NCBI GenBank assembly: GCA_037133915.1
Contig: JBAXND010000010.1
Span: 1-64,000, forward strand
DNA: 64,000 bases
DNA from: Bacteroidota bacterium
Lineage (GTDB): Bacteria; Bacteroidota; Bacteroidia; Bacteroidales; CAIWKO01
Direction of reading: 5' to 3'
The translations under genes and the position numbers were made by a program. Within the stretch, counting starts at the first letter, position 1, and each line of letters starts with the position of its first letter. The notes beneath the pieces are model-generated. The model searched no databases. It worked only from the letters and a program-made list of their open reading frames with translations, and was not told the origin of the DNA. Below are positions 18,102-25,023 of the stretch, in pieces.

Positions 18102-18326
18102 ATGACATTCGAAAAAATTAGCGACCCCAAATTTGAGGGTCTGAAAAAAGACAAAATCAGCAATCTTGCAGCAATCGTTGGTGGAACCGGAAAAAAAGTT
18201 GAAACAGGCAGGGAATGTACTGCCGATTACAGCTACGATACTGGGCGTGGTGTTAATAATGATAATTGCTGGACAACCGTCAAGTCTGGTGATACTGCTG
18301 AAGTTCAGGGAGGACCTTGTCGGTAG
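18102..18326 (+). CDS. GG-leader RiPP precursor peptide (grasp-with-spasm type)
   Basis: 74 residues. The leader (1-28) is charged and helical, FEKISDPKFEGLKKDKISNL, and ends in a double glycine (Gly27-Gly28), matching the Bacteroidota 'natural product precursor, GG' pattern (TIGR04149-like). The predicted core (29-74) is rich in Thr/Ser (nine), Asp/Glu (seven) and Gly and has three Cys at 39, 56 and 73, exactly 17 residues apart. Graspetide ligases join Ser/Thr hydroxyls or Lys amines to Asp/Glu side chains, and this core offers all of them. The gene has its own strong promoter and is followed by a terminator before the maturation genes, the usual layout for making precursor in excess of enzyme. 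Size, leader and neighbours together support the call; the product structure is unknown. Confidence 0.85.
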   Translation: MTFEKISDPKFEGLKKDKISNLAAIVGGTGKKVETGRECTADYSYDTGRGVNNDNCWTTVKSGDTAEVQGGPCR

Positions 18327-18331
18327 TAATA

Positions 18332-18379
18332 CCAAAACAGGGGGAGCTATATGATATAGCTCCTTCTGTTTTGGTTTTT
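18332..18379 (+). terminator. terminator/attenuator between RiPP precursor and maturation genes
   Basis: A long hairpin: CCAAAACAG at 18332-18340 pairs with CTGTTTTGG at 18366-18374, two G-U pairs continue it, and GGAGCTATAT pairs with ATATAGCTCC, giving a stem of about 20 bp, followed by TTTTT. It starts 5 bp after the precursor stop codon. It probably ends most precursor transcripts while letting some read through to the downstream genes. Confidence 0.85.
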
Positions 18380-18425
18380 GACTTTCTGAAAACAAATAAT
18401 GCACCACATCCCTTAGATTCTTCTT

Positions 18426-19358
18426 ATGAAAACGATATTCCTAATTTTTTCTCTATTAGTTTCAAACAATTTTTGCAATGCTCAAAAAGACTATTCAGCG
18501 TATTATAAAATTACATGTGAATTTTATAATAACACTCTTGACCCGGCAAAAATAGATTATGCAATTAAAAACATTTCTTTACTTGAAAGCGCCTTCGAAA
18601 TTATTGATCCACTCCCATCCGATTTAATGAATGCATCATATTACTATTACATTTTAAATAATAGGAGAAAAGGTCGAAAATATTTATTACAGGCGGCGAA
18701 AGCAGGCGCAATAATCCTTAAATCAGAAGATGCATATATGGATAGTGTTTTGAATTCTGATAAAAAACTTCGTAGAAAGTACGATAATTTTCATCACCAC
18801 TATTTGACAACAAAGTGTGACGTAGAAAACTCGATTGAGATTATAAAACTTTTTAATATGGACCAGCATACAAGGTCATTATTTAGTGATTATTCTGACG
18901 CAGATTCTTCATTTTACAAATATAAATGGAAGGATGTGGTGAAAAGTGACTCAACGAATTACTTTTCACTACTAAAAATTCTCAAATCACCAAATTTCAA
19001 TTCGCGTAATCTCACTTCTGAAGCACAATTAGGACTTGGTATAGTCCTGATGCACAGCGCCACAGAAAGGTATGCAAATAAAGATACCGTTTTTGCACAG
19101 TTAAAAAAGGAAATGTTGAATGGAGCCATTAGTCCACGTTTTTATGCAAATAGTGTTGACCGATACTACATGTACATTAAAAGTCAGAATTATTATTGCT
19201 GTTTTTACGATGAGGAACTTCCAATTTTTGATTTACAAAATATAGATAAAAGACGTGCTGAAGTATGGCTGTACCCACTCTACTTAAAGTTTAAATGGAA
19301 TAATCAATTAGATATGCTCCCAAAAGATTACAAGTATGATCCTGATTCAGTCAAGTAA
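18426..19358 (+). CDS. secreted protein of unknown function in the RiPP locus
   Basis: 310 residues with a signal peptide (MKTIFLIFSLLVSNNFCNAQ), so exported, unlike the two maturases beside it. The mature part is helical; residues 75-95 (a YYYILNNRRKGRKYLLQAAKAG segment) look like one TPR unit. The C-terminal third (LGLGIVLMHSATERY, then SPRFYANSVDRYYMY and QNYYCCFYDEE) resembles the DUF6624 pattern of a His-Ser helix, an Asp-Arg and a Gln-x-Tyr; this is a by-eye similarity only. Its 3' end overlaps the ATP-grasp gene by 23 bp, implying co-transcription and translational coupling. Base composition is clearly AT-richer than in flanking housekeeping genes. Confidence 0.75.
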   Translation: MKTIFLIFSLLVSNNFCNAQKDYSAYYKITCEFYNNTLDPAKIDYAIKNISLLESAFEIIDPLPSDLMNASYYYYILNNRRKGRKYLLQAAKAGAIILKSEDAYMDSVLNSDKKLRRKYDNFHHHYLTTKCDVENSIEIIKLFNMDQHTRSLFSDYSDADSSFYKYKWKDVVKSDSTNYFSLLKILKSPNFNSRNLTSEAQLGLGIVLMHSATERYANKDTVFAQLKKEMLNGAISPRFYANSVDRYYMYIKSQNYYCCFYDEELPIFDLQNIDKRRAEVWLYPLYLKFKWNNQLDMLPKDYKYDPDSVK

Positions 19359-20322
19359 TGAAGATATTGCAACATCAGCAGTAATTGATTGGTTAAATTA
19401 TTATGGTTGCAAATATTTTAGAATAAATGAGAATAGTCTGCTATATGAAATTAATTGTGTAAAAAATAATATTTCATTTTGCTTTACAGATGTACTTGGA
19501 AATAAGCAAAAAATTGACCTGTCTCAAGTCTCTGCTTATTGGTATCGTCGGGGATATTCAAATATCGAAACGCCAAAGCACACACAAGGGAACAATGTAT
19601 TTCTGGATGCCATTAATGAACACTTCTCGCACGAATCGGCTACACTCGAAAACCTTACATATTATTTATTCAACCACATCCACGGTCAAAAAATAGGTCA
19701 CATACGCTTCAACCATATTAATAAAATCGTGGTTTTATCGATGGCCAGAAAGGCAGGGCTTGATGTACCGGATACTGCGATTATTTCTTCAAAAAATGCA
19801 CTTACGGCTTTCTATAATCAGCATTCCCCGAGTGGTATTATAACAAAAAGCTTGAACCAGAGTTTCGGCCTGCAGGACGATGTAAATAGTATTTATATCG
19901 CAGGTTACACGTCATTATTTGGAAACGCTGAGATTGATCAATGCCCTGAAACCTTTTTTCCCACTTTATTTCAGGAGGCCATTCCTAAAAAGTTTGAACT
20001 CCGCATATTTTATTTAAACGGAAAATTCTTTTCATCAGCAATATTCTCGCAAAATGATGAAAAGACGAAAGTAGATTTTCGTAATTACAATTTTGAGAAG
20101 CCGAACAGAACACCTCCATTCAAGCTGCCTGAAAGTATCGAGAAAAAAATCACAGACTTGATGCAAAAAATGGAACTGAATTCCGGATCTATTGATATGA
20201 TCTACTCCGAAACGGGGAAATATATTTTTCTGGAAGTAAATCCTGTAGGACAATTCTGGCAGGTATCATACCCGTGCAACTATTACCTTGAACGTGAAAT
20301 AGCAAAAACTCTATGCGGATGA
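19336..20322 (+). CDS. gwsG: grasp-with-spasm ATP-grasp peptide maturase (graspetide-type ligase)
   Basis: 328 residues, normal for the family. ATP-grasp enzymes of this class activate Asp/Glu side chains of a precursor peptide as acyl phosphates and join them to Ser/Thr (ester) or Lys (amide). Visible marks: AYWYRRG (67-73) in the N-terminal domain, a substrate loop RFNHINKIV (124-132), ELRIFYLNGK (221-230) with the ATP-contacting Arg, and the metal-binding end GSIDMIY...FLEVNPVGQFW (284-308; Asp287, Glu300, Asn302). The final VNPVGQ string is typical of the microviridin/GwsG group. It sits between the exported protein and the 77-residue ORF, overlapping both, in a precursor-to-maturase operon. 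Predicted to act in the cytosol on the 18102-18326 peptide. Confidence 0.9.
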   Translation: MILIQSSNEDIATSAVIDWLNYYGCKYFRINENSLLYEINCVKNNISFCFTDVLGNKQKIDLSQVSAYWYRRGYSNIETPKHTQGNNVFLDAINEHFSHESATLENLTYYLFNHIHGQKIGHIRFNHINKIVVLSMARKAGLDVPDTAIISSKNALTAFYNQHSPSGIITKSLNQSFGLQDDVNSIYIAGYTSLFGNAEIDQCPETFFPTLFQEAIPKKFELRIFYLNGKFFSSAIFSQNDEKTKVDFRNYNFEKPNRTPPFKLPESIEKKITDLMQKMELNSGSIDMIYSETGKYIFLEVNPVGQFWQVSYPCNYYLEREIAKTLCG

Positions 20323-20552
20323 AAACGGAAGAACTCACTGAACTTTTACCTGAATCGGAAAAACTACCCGTTGGCTCATTGGTCTGGCAAATCCGCATCA
20401 GCCCGGCAAAGTCAACAAAAACAGTAAAAATAATTTCTGAAAAGCACAACACGGATTGCTATCCTCTGCATGGATTGCCTAAGCCAATAAGCAAAATTAT
20501 TGACTTCACGGTTAACGATAACATTGAAATCAAGAAAAATGGAAGTCATTAA
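20319..20552 (+). CDS. 77-residue orphan protein between the two maturases
   Basis: The start ATG overlaps the gwsG stop (ATGA) and the end overlaps the SPASM gene by 14 bp, so it is tightly embedded and translationally coupled. The protein begins acidic (MKTEELTELLPESEK) and continues with predicted strands (VGSLVWQIRI, KTVKIISEK, IIDFTVNDNIEI), suggesting a small beta-rich fold. It has no GG leader, signal peptide or membrane segment and a single Cys (about residue 47). It could be a maturase accessory or partner subunit; a second substrate is less likely because there is no leader-like N-terminus. I do not recognise the family. Confidence 0.7.
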   Translation: MKTEELTELLPESEKLPVGSLVWQIRISPAKSTKTVKIISEKHNTDCYPLHGLPKPISKIIDFTVNDNIEIKKNGSH

Positions 20553-21600
20553 TATTTTTGCTGAAACAATTGCCGTGAAAGGTGCCGCACGCAGCATCAT
20601 TTATGACCTGCCTCGTAATAATCACTATTGTATCCCCAATGCACTGTATCAAATTTTGCAGGACTGTCGCGGAAGAACCATAGAATCTATAATTGCCGAT
20701 TACCCTGATCACGGCGAAATAATTAAAGAATACTTCCGGTTTCTCGAAGAAAAAGAAATTATTTTTTATACAGAACCGGACGAAACAGCTTTGTTTCCGC
20801 CAATAAGTGATACATGGGATTATCCGGCAATGATTTCAAATGCAATAATAATGCTTGATGAACATAGTACCTATTCGAGTTCTGAGGTATTACGGCAGTT
20901 GATAGGTTTAAATTGTTACAGATTACAAATTATCACATTGCATAAAGTTCCTGTTTCTTTTTGGTTAAAGTTGTTCAAGGAATTCAATACATCAGCGATT
21001 TCGACTGTCGAGATTTATACGCGGTACAATATCGACATTGACCCCGGCGAATATCTCAAGCTCTTCGATGAATTCTGCCGTATAAAAATTATATTCCTTC
21101 ACTGCGCGGATAAAAATGAATACCTGAATATTGGCGAAAACGGGATGTGTCAGATTTATAAAAGCATCCAGACTATTACTTCGGAAAATCTTTGTGGATG
21201 TATTAATCGAAATTATTTCAATGTCAATATCTCTCTCTTCACTGAATCACAACACCACAACACCTGCCTCAATCGTAAGGTATGTATAGCTGCAACAGGA
21301 GATATTAAAAACTGCCCCTCTATGAGTCGCAGTTTCGGCAATATCAAAGACTCCACGATTGCCGAAGCCATCGAAAAACAGGGCTTCAAAGACATGTGGA
21401 ACATTCGTAAAGATGAGATTGAGGTTTGCAAGGCCTGCGAATTCCGTCACATGTGCACTGATTGCCGCGCTTTTCTTGAAAAGCCGCAAGACATCAGAAG
21501 CAAGCCGCTTAAGTGCGGCTATAACCCGGAAACGCTGGAATGGTCGGATTGGAGAACACTTTCTGAAAAACAAGCGGCAATAACATATTACTCATTATGA
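20539..21600 (+). CDS. gwsS: grasp-with-spasm SPASM-domain peptide maturase
   Basis: 353 residues from the ATG at 20539; a longer frame opens at a TTG (20500) but its extra residues fall inside the upstream gene. Residues 1-75 resemble the PqqD/RRE-like leader-binding front of peptide maturases (VKGAARSIIYDLPRN, IPNALYQIL, EEYFRFLEEKEIIFY-like). The C-terminus is a SPASM domain with Cys243, 249, 259, 297, 300, 306, 309 and 326 (pattern CKACEFRHMCTDC). No CxxxCxxC radical-SAM cluster motif exists anywhere in the protein, as in the known grasp-with-spasm partner family, so it probably binds Fe-S clusters without radical-SAM chemistry. It is coupled by ATGA overlap to the FGE-like gene. Confidence 0.9.
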   Translation: MEVINIFAETIAVKGAARSIIYDLPRNNHYCIPNALYQILQDCRGRTIESIIADYPDHGEIIKEYFRFLEEKEIIFYTEPDETALFPPISDTWDYPAMISNAIIMLDEHSTYSSSEVLRQLIGLNCYRLQIITLHKVPVSFWLKLFKEFNTSAISTVEIYTRYNIDIDPGEYLKLFDEFCRIKIIFLHCADKNEYLNIGENGMCQIYKSIQTITSENLCGCINRNYFNVNISLFTESQHHNTCLNRKVCIAATGDIKNCPSMSRSFGNIKDSTIAEAIEKQGFKDMWNIRKDEIEVCKACEFRHMCTDCRAFLEKPQDIRSKPLKCGYNPETLEWSDWRTLSEKQAAITYYSL

Positions 21601-22499
21601 AAAAATCAAAACAGAGCTGTCTTCTCATCACGGTAATTCTGGTGATTATTACCGGTCCTCAAATACAGGCACAGCCTGTAAGCATCCATAAACCGGAAAT
21701 GATATTGGTACAAGGCGGGCGCTTCCTGATGGGCTGCCTCACATCTACACCCGGTGAGGTTGATGATCTGCAAAAAAGCTTTGAAGACCGAGCGAAACCG
21801 GCTTTTTACGCAACAGTTGATTCCTTTTATATCAGTAAATATGAAATTACTGTACAGCAATTTGCAGATTTTGTAAATGCCACTGCCTATATTACGGAAG
21901 CAGAACAAAAGGGTTCTTCAGTTGCTATACTGAGCAGTAGTTCGAACTACAAAAAAACAAACAATATTAACTGGCGCTTTAATGTTTCAGGAACACAGAA
22001 GTTGCCTGAAAAGGATTATACCCTGCCCGCTATATATATTAGTTGGAATGATGCTAATGCCTATTGCGAGTGGCTCAGCAGTATTACTCATGAAAAATAC
22101 CGTCTGCCAACAGAGGCAGAATGGGAATATGCCGCGAAAGGCGGAAACAAAAGTAAAGGGTACCGGTACAGCGGCAGTGACAGTATAAACAAAGTCGGGT
22201 GGTGTGGAAATAATTCCGGATTTTTTTTACACCCGATCGGGCAGAAGGCTCCGAATGAACTGGGCATTTATGATATGACCGGGAATGTACAGGAATGGTG
22301 CCTCGACCGGTACGGAGCGTATTTACCAAAAGAACAGTATAATCCAAGCGGGCCAACAGATGGTACTCAAAAAGTTATACGCGGTTCGTCATGGTTTTTT
22401 CTTAAAAATTGTCATGACGTTGTTTACAGAAGTCCGGTTGAACCTGATTACAGCAGTGCTCAAATCGGCTTTAGGATAGTAAAAGAAGTGAAAAATTAA
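21597..22499 (+). CDS. secreted FGE-sulfatase/SUMF1-family protein in the RiPP locus
   Basis: 300 residues. A signal peptide (hydrophobic 9-25, ending QIQAQ) is followed by an FGE-sulfatase domain: MILVQGGRFLMGC (35-47), YISKYEITVQQFADFVN (78-94), YRLPTEAEWEYAAKGG (168-183), LGIYDMTGNVQEWCLDRYG (222-240), VIRGSSWFF (260-268) and GFRIV. True formylglycine-generating enzymes bind copper with two Cys in a SYxCHxSYC segment; here the equivalent region is SSWFFLKNCHDVVYR with only Cys272, so oxidation of a sulfatase Cys is doubtful. Related C-type-lectin-fold proteins serve as oxidases or structural parts (GldJ/GldK-like). Start ATGA-overlaps gwsS, so it is part of the operon; an extracytosolic role on the exported peptide is inferred. 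Confidence 0.88.
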   Translation: MKKSKQSCLLITVILVIITGPQIQAQPVSIHKPEMILVQGGRFLMGCLTSTPGEVDDLQKSFEDRAKPAFYATVDSFYISKYEITVQQFADFVNATAYITEAEQKGSSVAILSSSSNYKKTNNINWRFNVSGTQKLPEKDYTLPAIYISWNDANAYCEWLSSITHEKYRLPTEAEWEYAAKGGNKSKGYRYSGSDSINKVGWCGNNSGFFLHPIGQKAPNELGIYDMTGNVQEWCLDRYGAYLPKEQYNPSGPTDGTQKVIRGSSWFFLKNCHDVVYRSPVEPDYSSAQIGFRIVKEVKN

Positions 22500-22507
22500 G
22501 TTCGCCC

Positions 22508-24994
22508 CTATTCGTAATAATATATCCGTTTCACCCGTCGCGAAAGGTTTGTAAGAATTTCATAAGGAATGGTTTCGAGTTGTGCCGCCAGTTCCTTGAT
22601 TGAAAATTCGTTGTTGAAGATGGTTACTTCGTCGCCTTCTGCTGCATCAATACCGCTGATATCACACATACACATATCCATACAGATGCTGCCGATGATG
22701 GGTGCCGATTTCCCTCTGATGATGAGCTTTCCCTTGCCATCGCCTAGTTTGCGGTCGAGTCCGTCGGCATAACCAATAGGAACCGTAGCAATGCGCGTGG
22801 GCTGCTGTGCTATCCACTTTCGGCCATAGCCAACGCTTTCGCCCGTATTCACGGTTTTTATCTGTGATATGACAGATTTCAGCGTGCTTACATTCTGCAA
22901 GGCCGATTGTTCTTTTTTATCAAACGCAATACCGTACATGCCAATACCAAGGCGCACCATCTCAAACTGTGCACTGCCAAAGCGGTTGATGCCCGATGAA
23001 TTGAGCAGGTGCATCAGCACAGGCTCATCAAACGCGGATTTTATTTTCTCACCGGCTTCGCGAAAAACATCAATTTGTTTACGGGTGAATTCGTCGTGTT
23101 TGGTTTCATCGCTTGCGGCAAGATGCGAGAATACTGAGCGTACAAGAATCAGCGGCTCTTCTTTCAAAGCAGCAATCAGTTCATCCACTTCTCCCGGATC
23201 AAATCCCAAACGGTGCATGCCGGTATCCAGTTTTATATGTACCGGGATTCGCATTCCTGCATTCAGCCCCTGTATCCTGATGGTTTCTTTCAGCAAATTC
23301 AGCACCCTGAAGCTGTATATCTCAGGCTCCAGATTGTATTTCAGCAAAATATCGAGGCTTTGTTCTTCGGGACTCATCACCATAATGGGAACTGTAATAC
23401 CCGAACGGCGGAGTTCAACACCTTCATCGGCATAAGCCACGGCAAGATAATCAACGTTATTATACTGCAAAGTGCTTGCGATTTCATAACTTCCGCTTCC
23501 GTATGAAAATGCCTTTACCATGGCCATAATCTTTGTTTCGGGCTTCAGGCGCGAGCGGTAATAATTCAGGTTATGGACCAGTGCATTCAGATTGATTTCA
23601 AGTACCGTTTCGTGCGACTTTTGCTGCAGCATACGACCAATCTGTTCAAATTCGAAGGCACGGGCTCCTTTTAAAAGGATGGTCTCATTGTGAAAAAATG
23701 AGGGTGAAAGCTCTTTCAGAAAACTTTCGGTATCGGGATAAAAAACTTTTTCAATATCAAATTTTGAAGCCTGACGGCTGATTGCTTTACCAATGCCGAT
23801 AAGGCGTGCAACTCCTTTTTCGCTGATGAGCTTGGCTACCTCAGAATACAGTGTATCGTCGTCGAGCGAGCTTTGCAGGATGTCGGAAAGAATGAGTGTT
23901 TTTTTCTTGTGCTGCTTTTGTTGATTCAGAAAATCGAGCGCTATGCCGATGGAATTGATGTCGGAATTATAGCTGTCGTTAATAACGGAGCAGTTGTTGA
24001 TTCCTTCGTTCATTTCAAGGCGCATGGCCACCGGCGAAAGCTGTAACATGCGGGAAGCAATCACAGAATTTTCGTATCCGAGATGAAGCATCAATGCCCA
24101 GCAATGGATGGCATTTTCAACAGACGCATTGTCAATAAAGGGAATTACTATACTGATTGTTTCGCCATTATACGTAGCCGTGATGAGTGTTTCGCTCTGT
24201 TTTTTCTCGGTGCCGGTAATAAGCATGTTAGACTTAAGTTTCCGGCTCCAGGAAAAATTATGGATGTTTTTGAAAATTTCCGATTTGATGATTCTGTCCT
24301 GAATTTCAAAATAATCAGGGCAGTAAATCATCGTTTTCACTTTGGTGAAAAGCTTGAGTTTTTCACCAACCTTCTGCATAGTATTGATGAAATTTTTGTC
24401 GTGTGCAGCGCCAATATTGGTAAATATACCAATGGTAGGCTGTATAACAGGCTGCAGCTTATCCATTTCATCAGGTTCGGAGATGCCGGCTTCAAAAATT
24501 GCAATGTCGTGTTCGGGCTGCATCTGCCATACCGAAAGCGGCACCCCAACCTGTGAGTTATAACTTTTCGGGCTGCGGACAATTCTTTTATCCTGCGAAA
24601 GCAGCATGAACAGCCATTCTTTCACGATGGTTTTTCCGTTGCTTCCGGTTATCCCGATGACCGGGATGTTGAATTTCTTGCGATGGTTGGCTGCCACGGC
24701 CTGCAATGCTTTCAGTGTATCTTCAACAAGAATAAAGCAGGCATTTTCGTAGGTATCAATATCTTCAGGAAGCGTTGAAACAACAAAATTCCGAACACCT
24801 TTAATGTACAAATCACGGAGGTAGCGATGACCATCGTTGCGTTTGCCAACAATGGCAAAAAACAGCGCATTCGCCGGAGCGCTTACGTTACGGCTATCAA
24901 TAATAAGGTCTTTGACAAAGGGCGCATTCGCAGCATTCCCGCTGAGGCGGCCTTTTACAACGGCTTCAATCTCTTCTATAGGGTAAGTAATCAT
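22508..24994 (-). CDS. murF-alr: bifunctional MurF / alanine racemase
   Basis: 828-residue fusion, a known arrangement in Bacteroidota. Residues 1-450 are MurF, which adds D-Ala-D-Ala to UDP-MurNAc-tripeptide: Mur ligase Walker motif GITGSNGKT (114-122) and a central domain. Residues 460-828 are alanine racemase, which makes D-Ala from L-Ala: PLP lysine Lys494 in the segment AMVKAFSYGSG and the ESVGYGRKW and GYADGLDR motifs near the C-terminal catalytic Tyr. The usual Thr after GSNGKT is Ile. The fusion places the D-Ala supply next to its consumer in the cytosolic cell-wall pathway. It is 29 bp downstream of pdxA in the same direction; alanine racemase needs the cofactor that PdxA helps make. 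It converges with the RiPP operon, with 8 bp between stops. Confidence 0.96.
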   Translation of the reverse strand: MITYPIEEIEAVVKGRLSGNAANAPFVKDLIIDSRNVSAPANALFFAIVGKRNDGHRYLRDLYIKGVRNFVVSTLPEDIDTYENACFILVEDTLKALQAVAANHRKKFNIPVIGITGSNGKTIVKEWLFMLLSQDKRIVRSPKSYNSQVGVPLSVWQMQPEHDIAIFEAGISEPDEMDKLQPVIQPTIGIFTNIGAAHDKNFINTMQKVGEKLKLFTKVKTMIYCPDYFEIQDRIIKSEIFKNIHNFSWSRKLKSNMLITGTEKKQSETLITATYNGETISIVIPFIDNASVENAIHCWALMLHLGYENSVIASRMLQLSPVAMRLEMNEGINNCSVINDSYNSDINSIGIALDFLNQQKQHKKKTLILSDILQSSLDDDTLYSEVAKLISEKGVARLIGIGKAISRQASKFDIEKVFYPDTESFLKELSPSFFHNETILLKGARAFEFEQIGRMLQQKSHETVLEINLNALVHNLNYYRSRLKPETKIMAMVKAFSYGSGSYEIASTLQYNNVDYLAVAYADEGVELRRSGITVPIMVMSPEEQSLDILLKYNLEPEIYSFRVLNLLKETIRIQGLNAGMRIPVHIKLDTGMHRLGFDPGEVDELIAALKEEPLILVRSVFSHLAASDETKHDEFTRKQIDVFREAGEKIKSAFDEPVLMHLLNSSGINRFGSAQFEMVRLGIGMYGIAFDKKEQSALQNVSTLKSVISQIKTVNTGESVGYGRKWIAQQPTRIATVPIGYADGLDRKLGDGKGKLIIRGKSAPIIGSICMDMCMCDISGIDAAEGDEVTIFNNEFSIKELAAQLETIPYEILTNLSRRVKRIYYYE

Positions 24995-25023
24995 AATTGT
25001 TATAACAGGAAATAAAAATCGGG

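Noticed and set aside
18332-18379. Riboswitch or small RNA in the hairpin region
   Set aside because: A single long hairpin with a T run is fully explained as a terminator.
20500-20538. TTG start for the SPASM gene
   Set aside because: The extra 13 residues lie within the 77-residue gene and do not resemble the family N-terminus; ATG at 20539 overlaps it more naturally.
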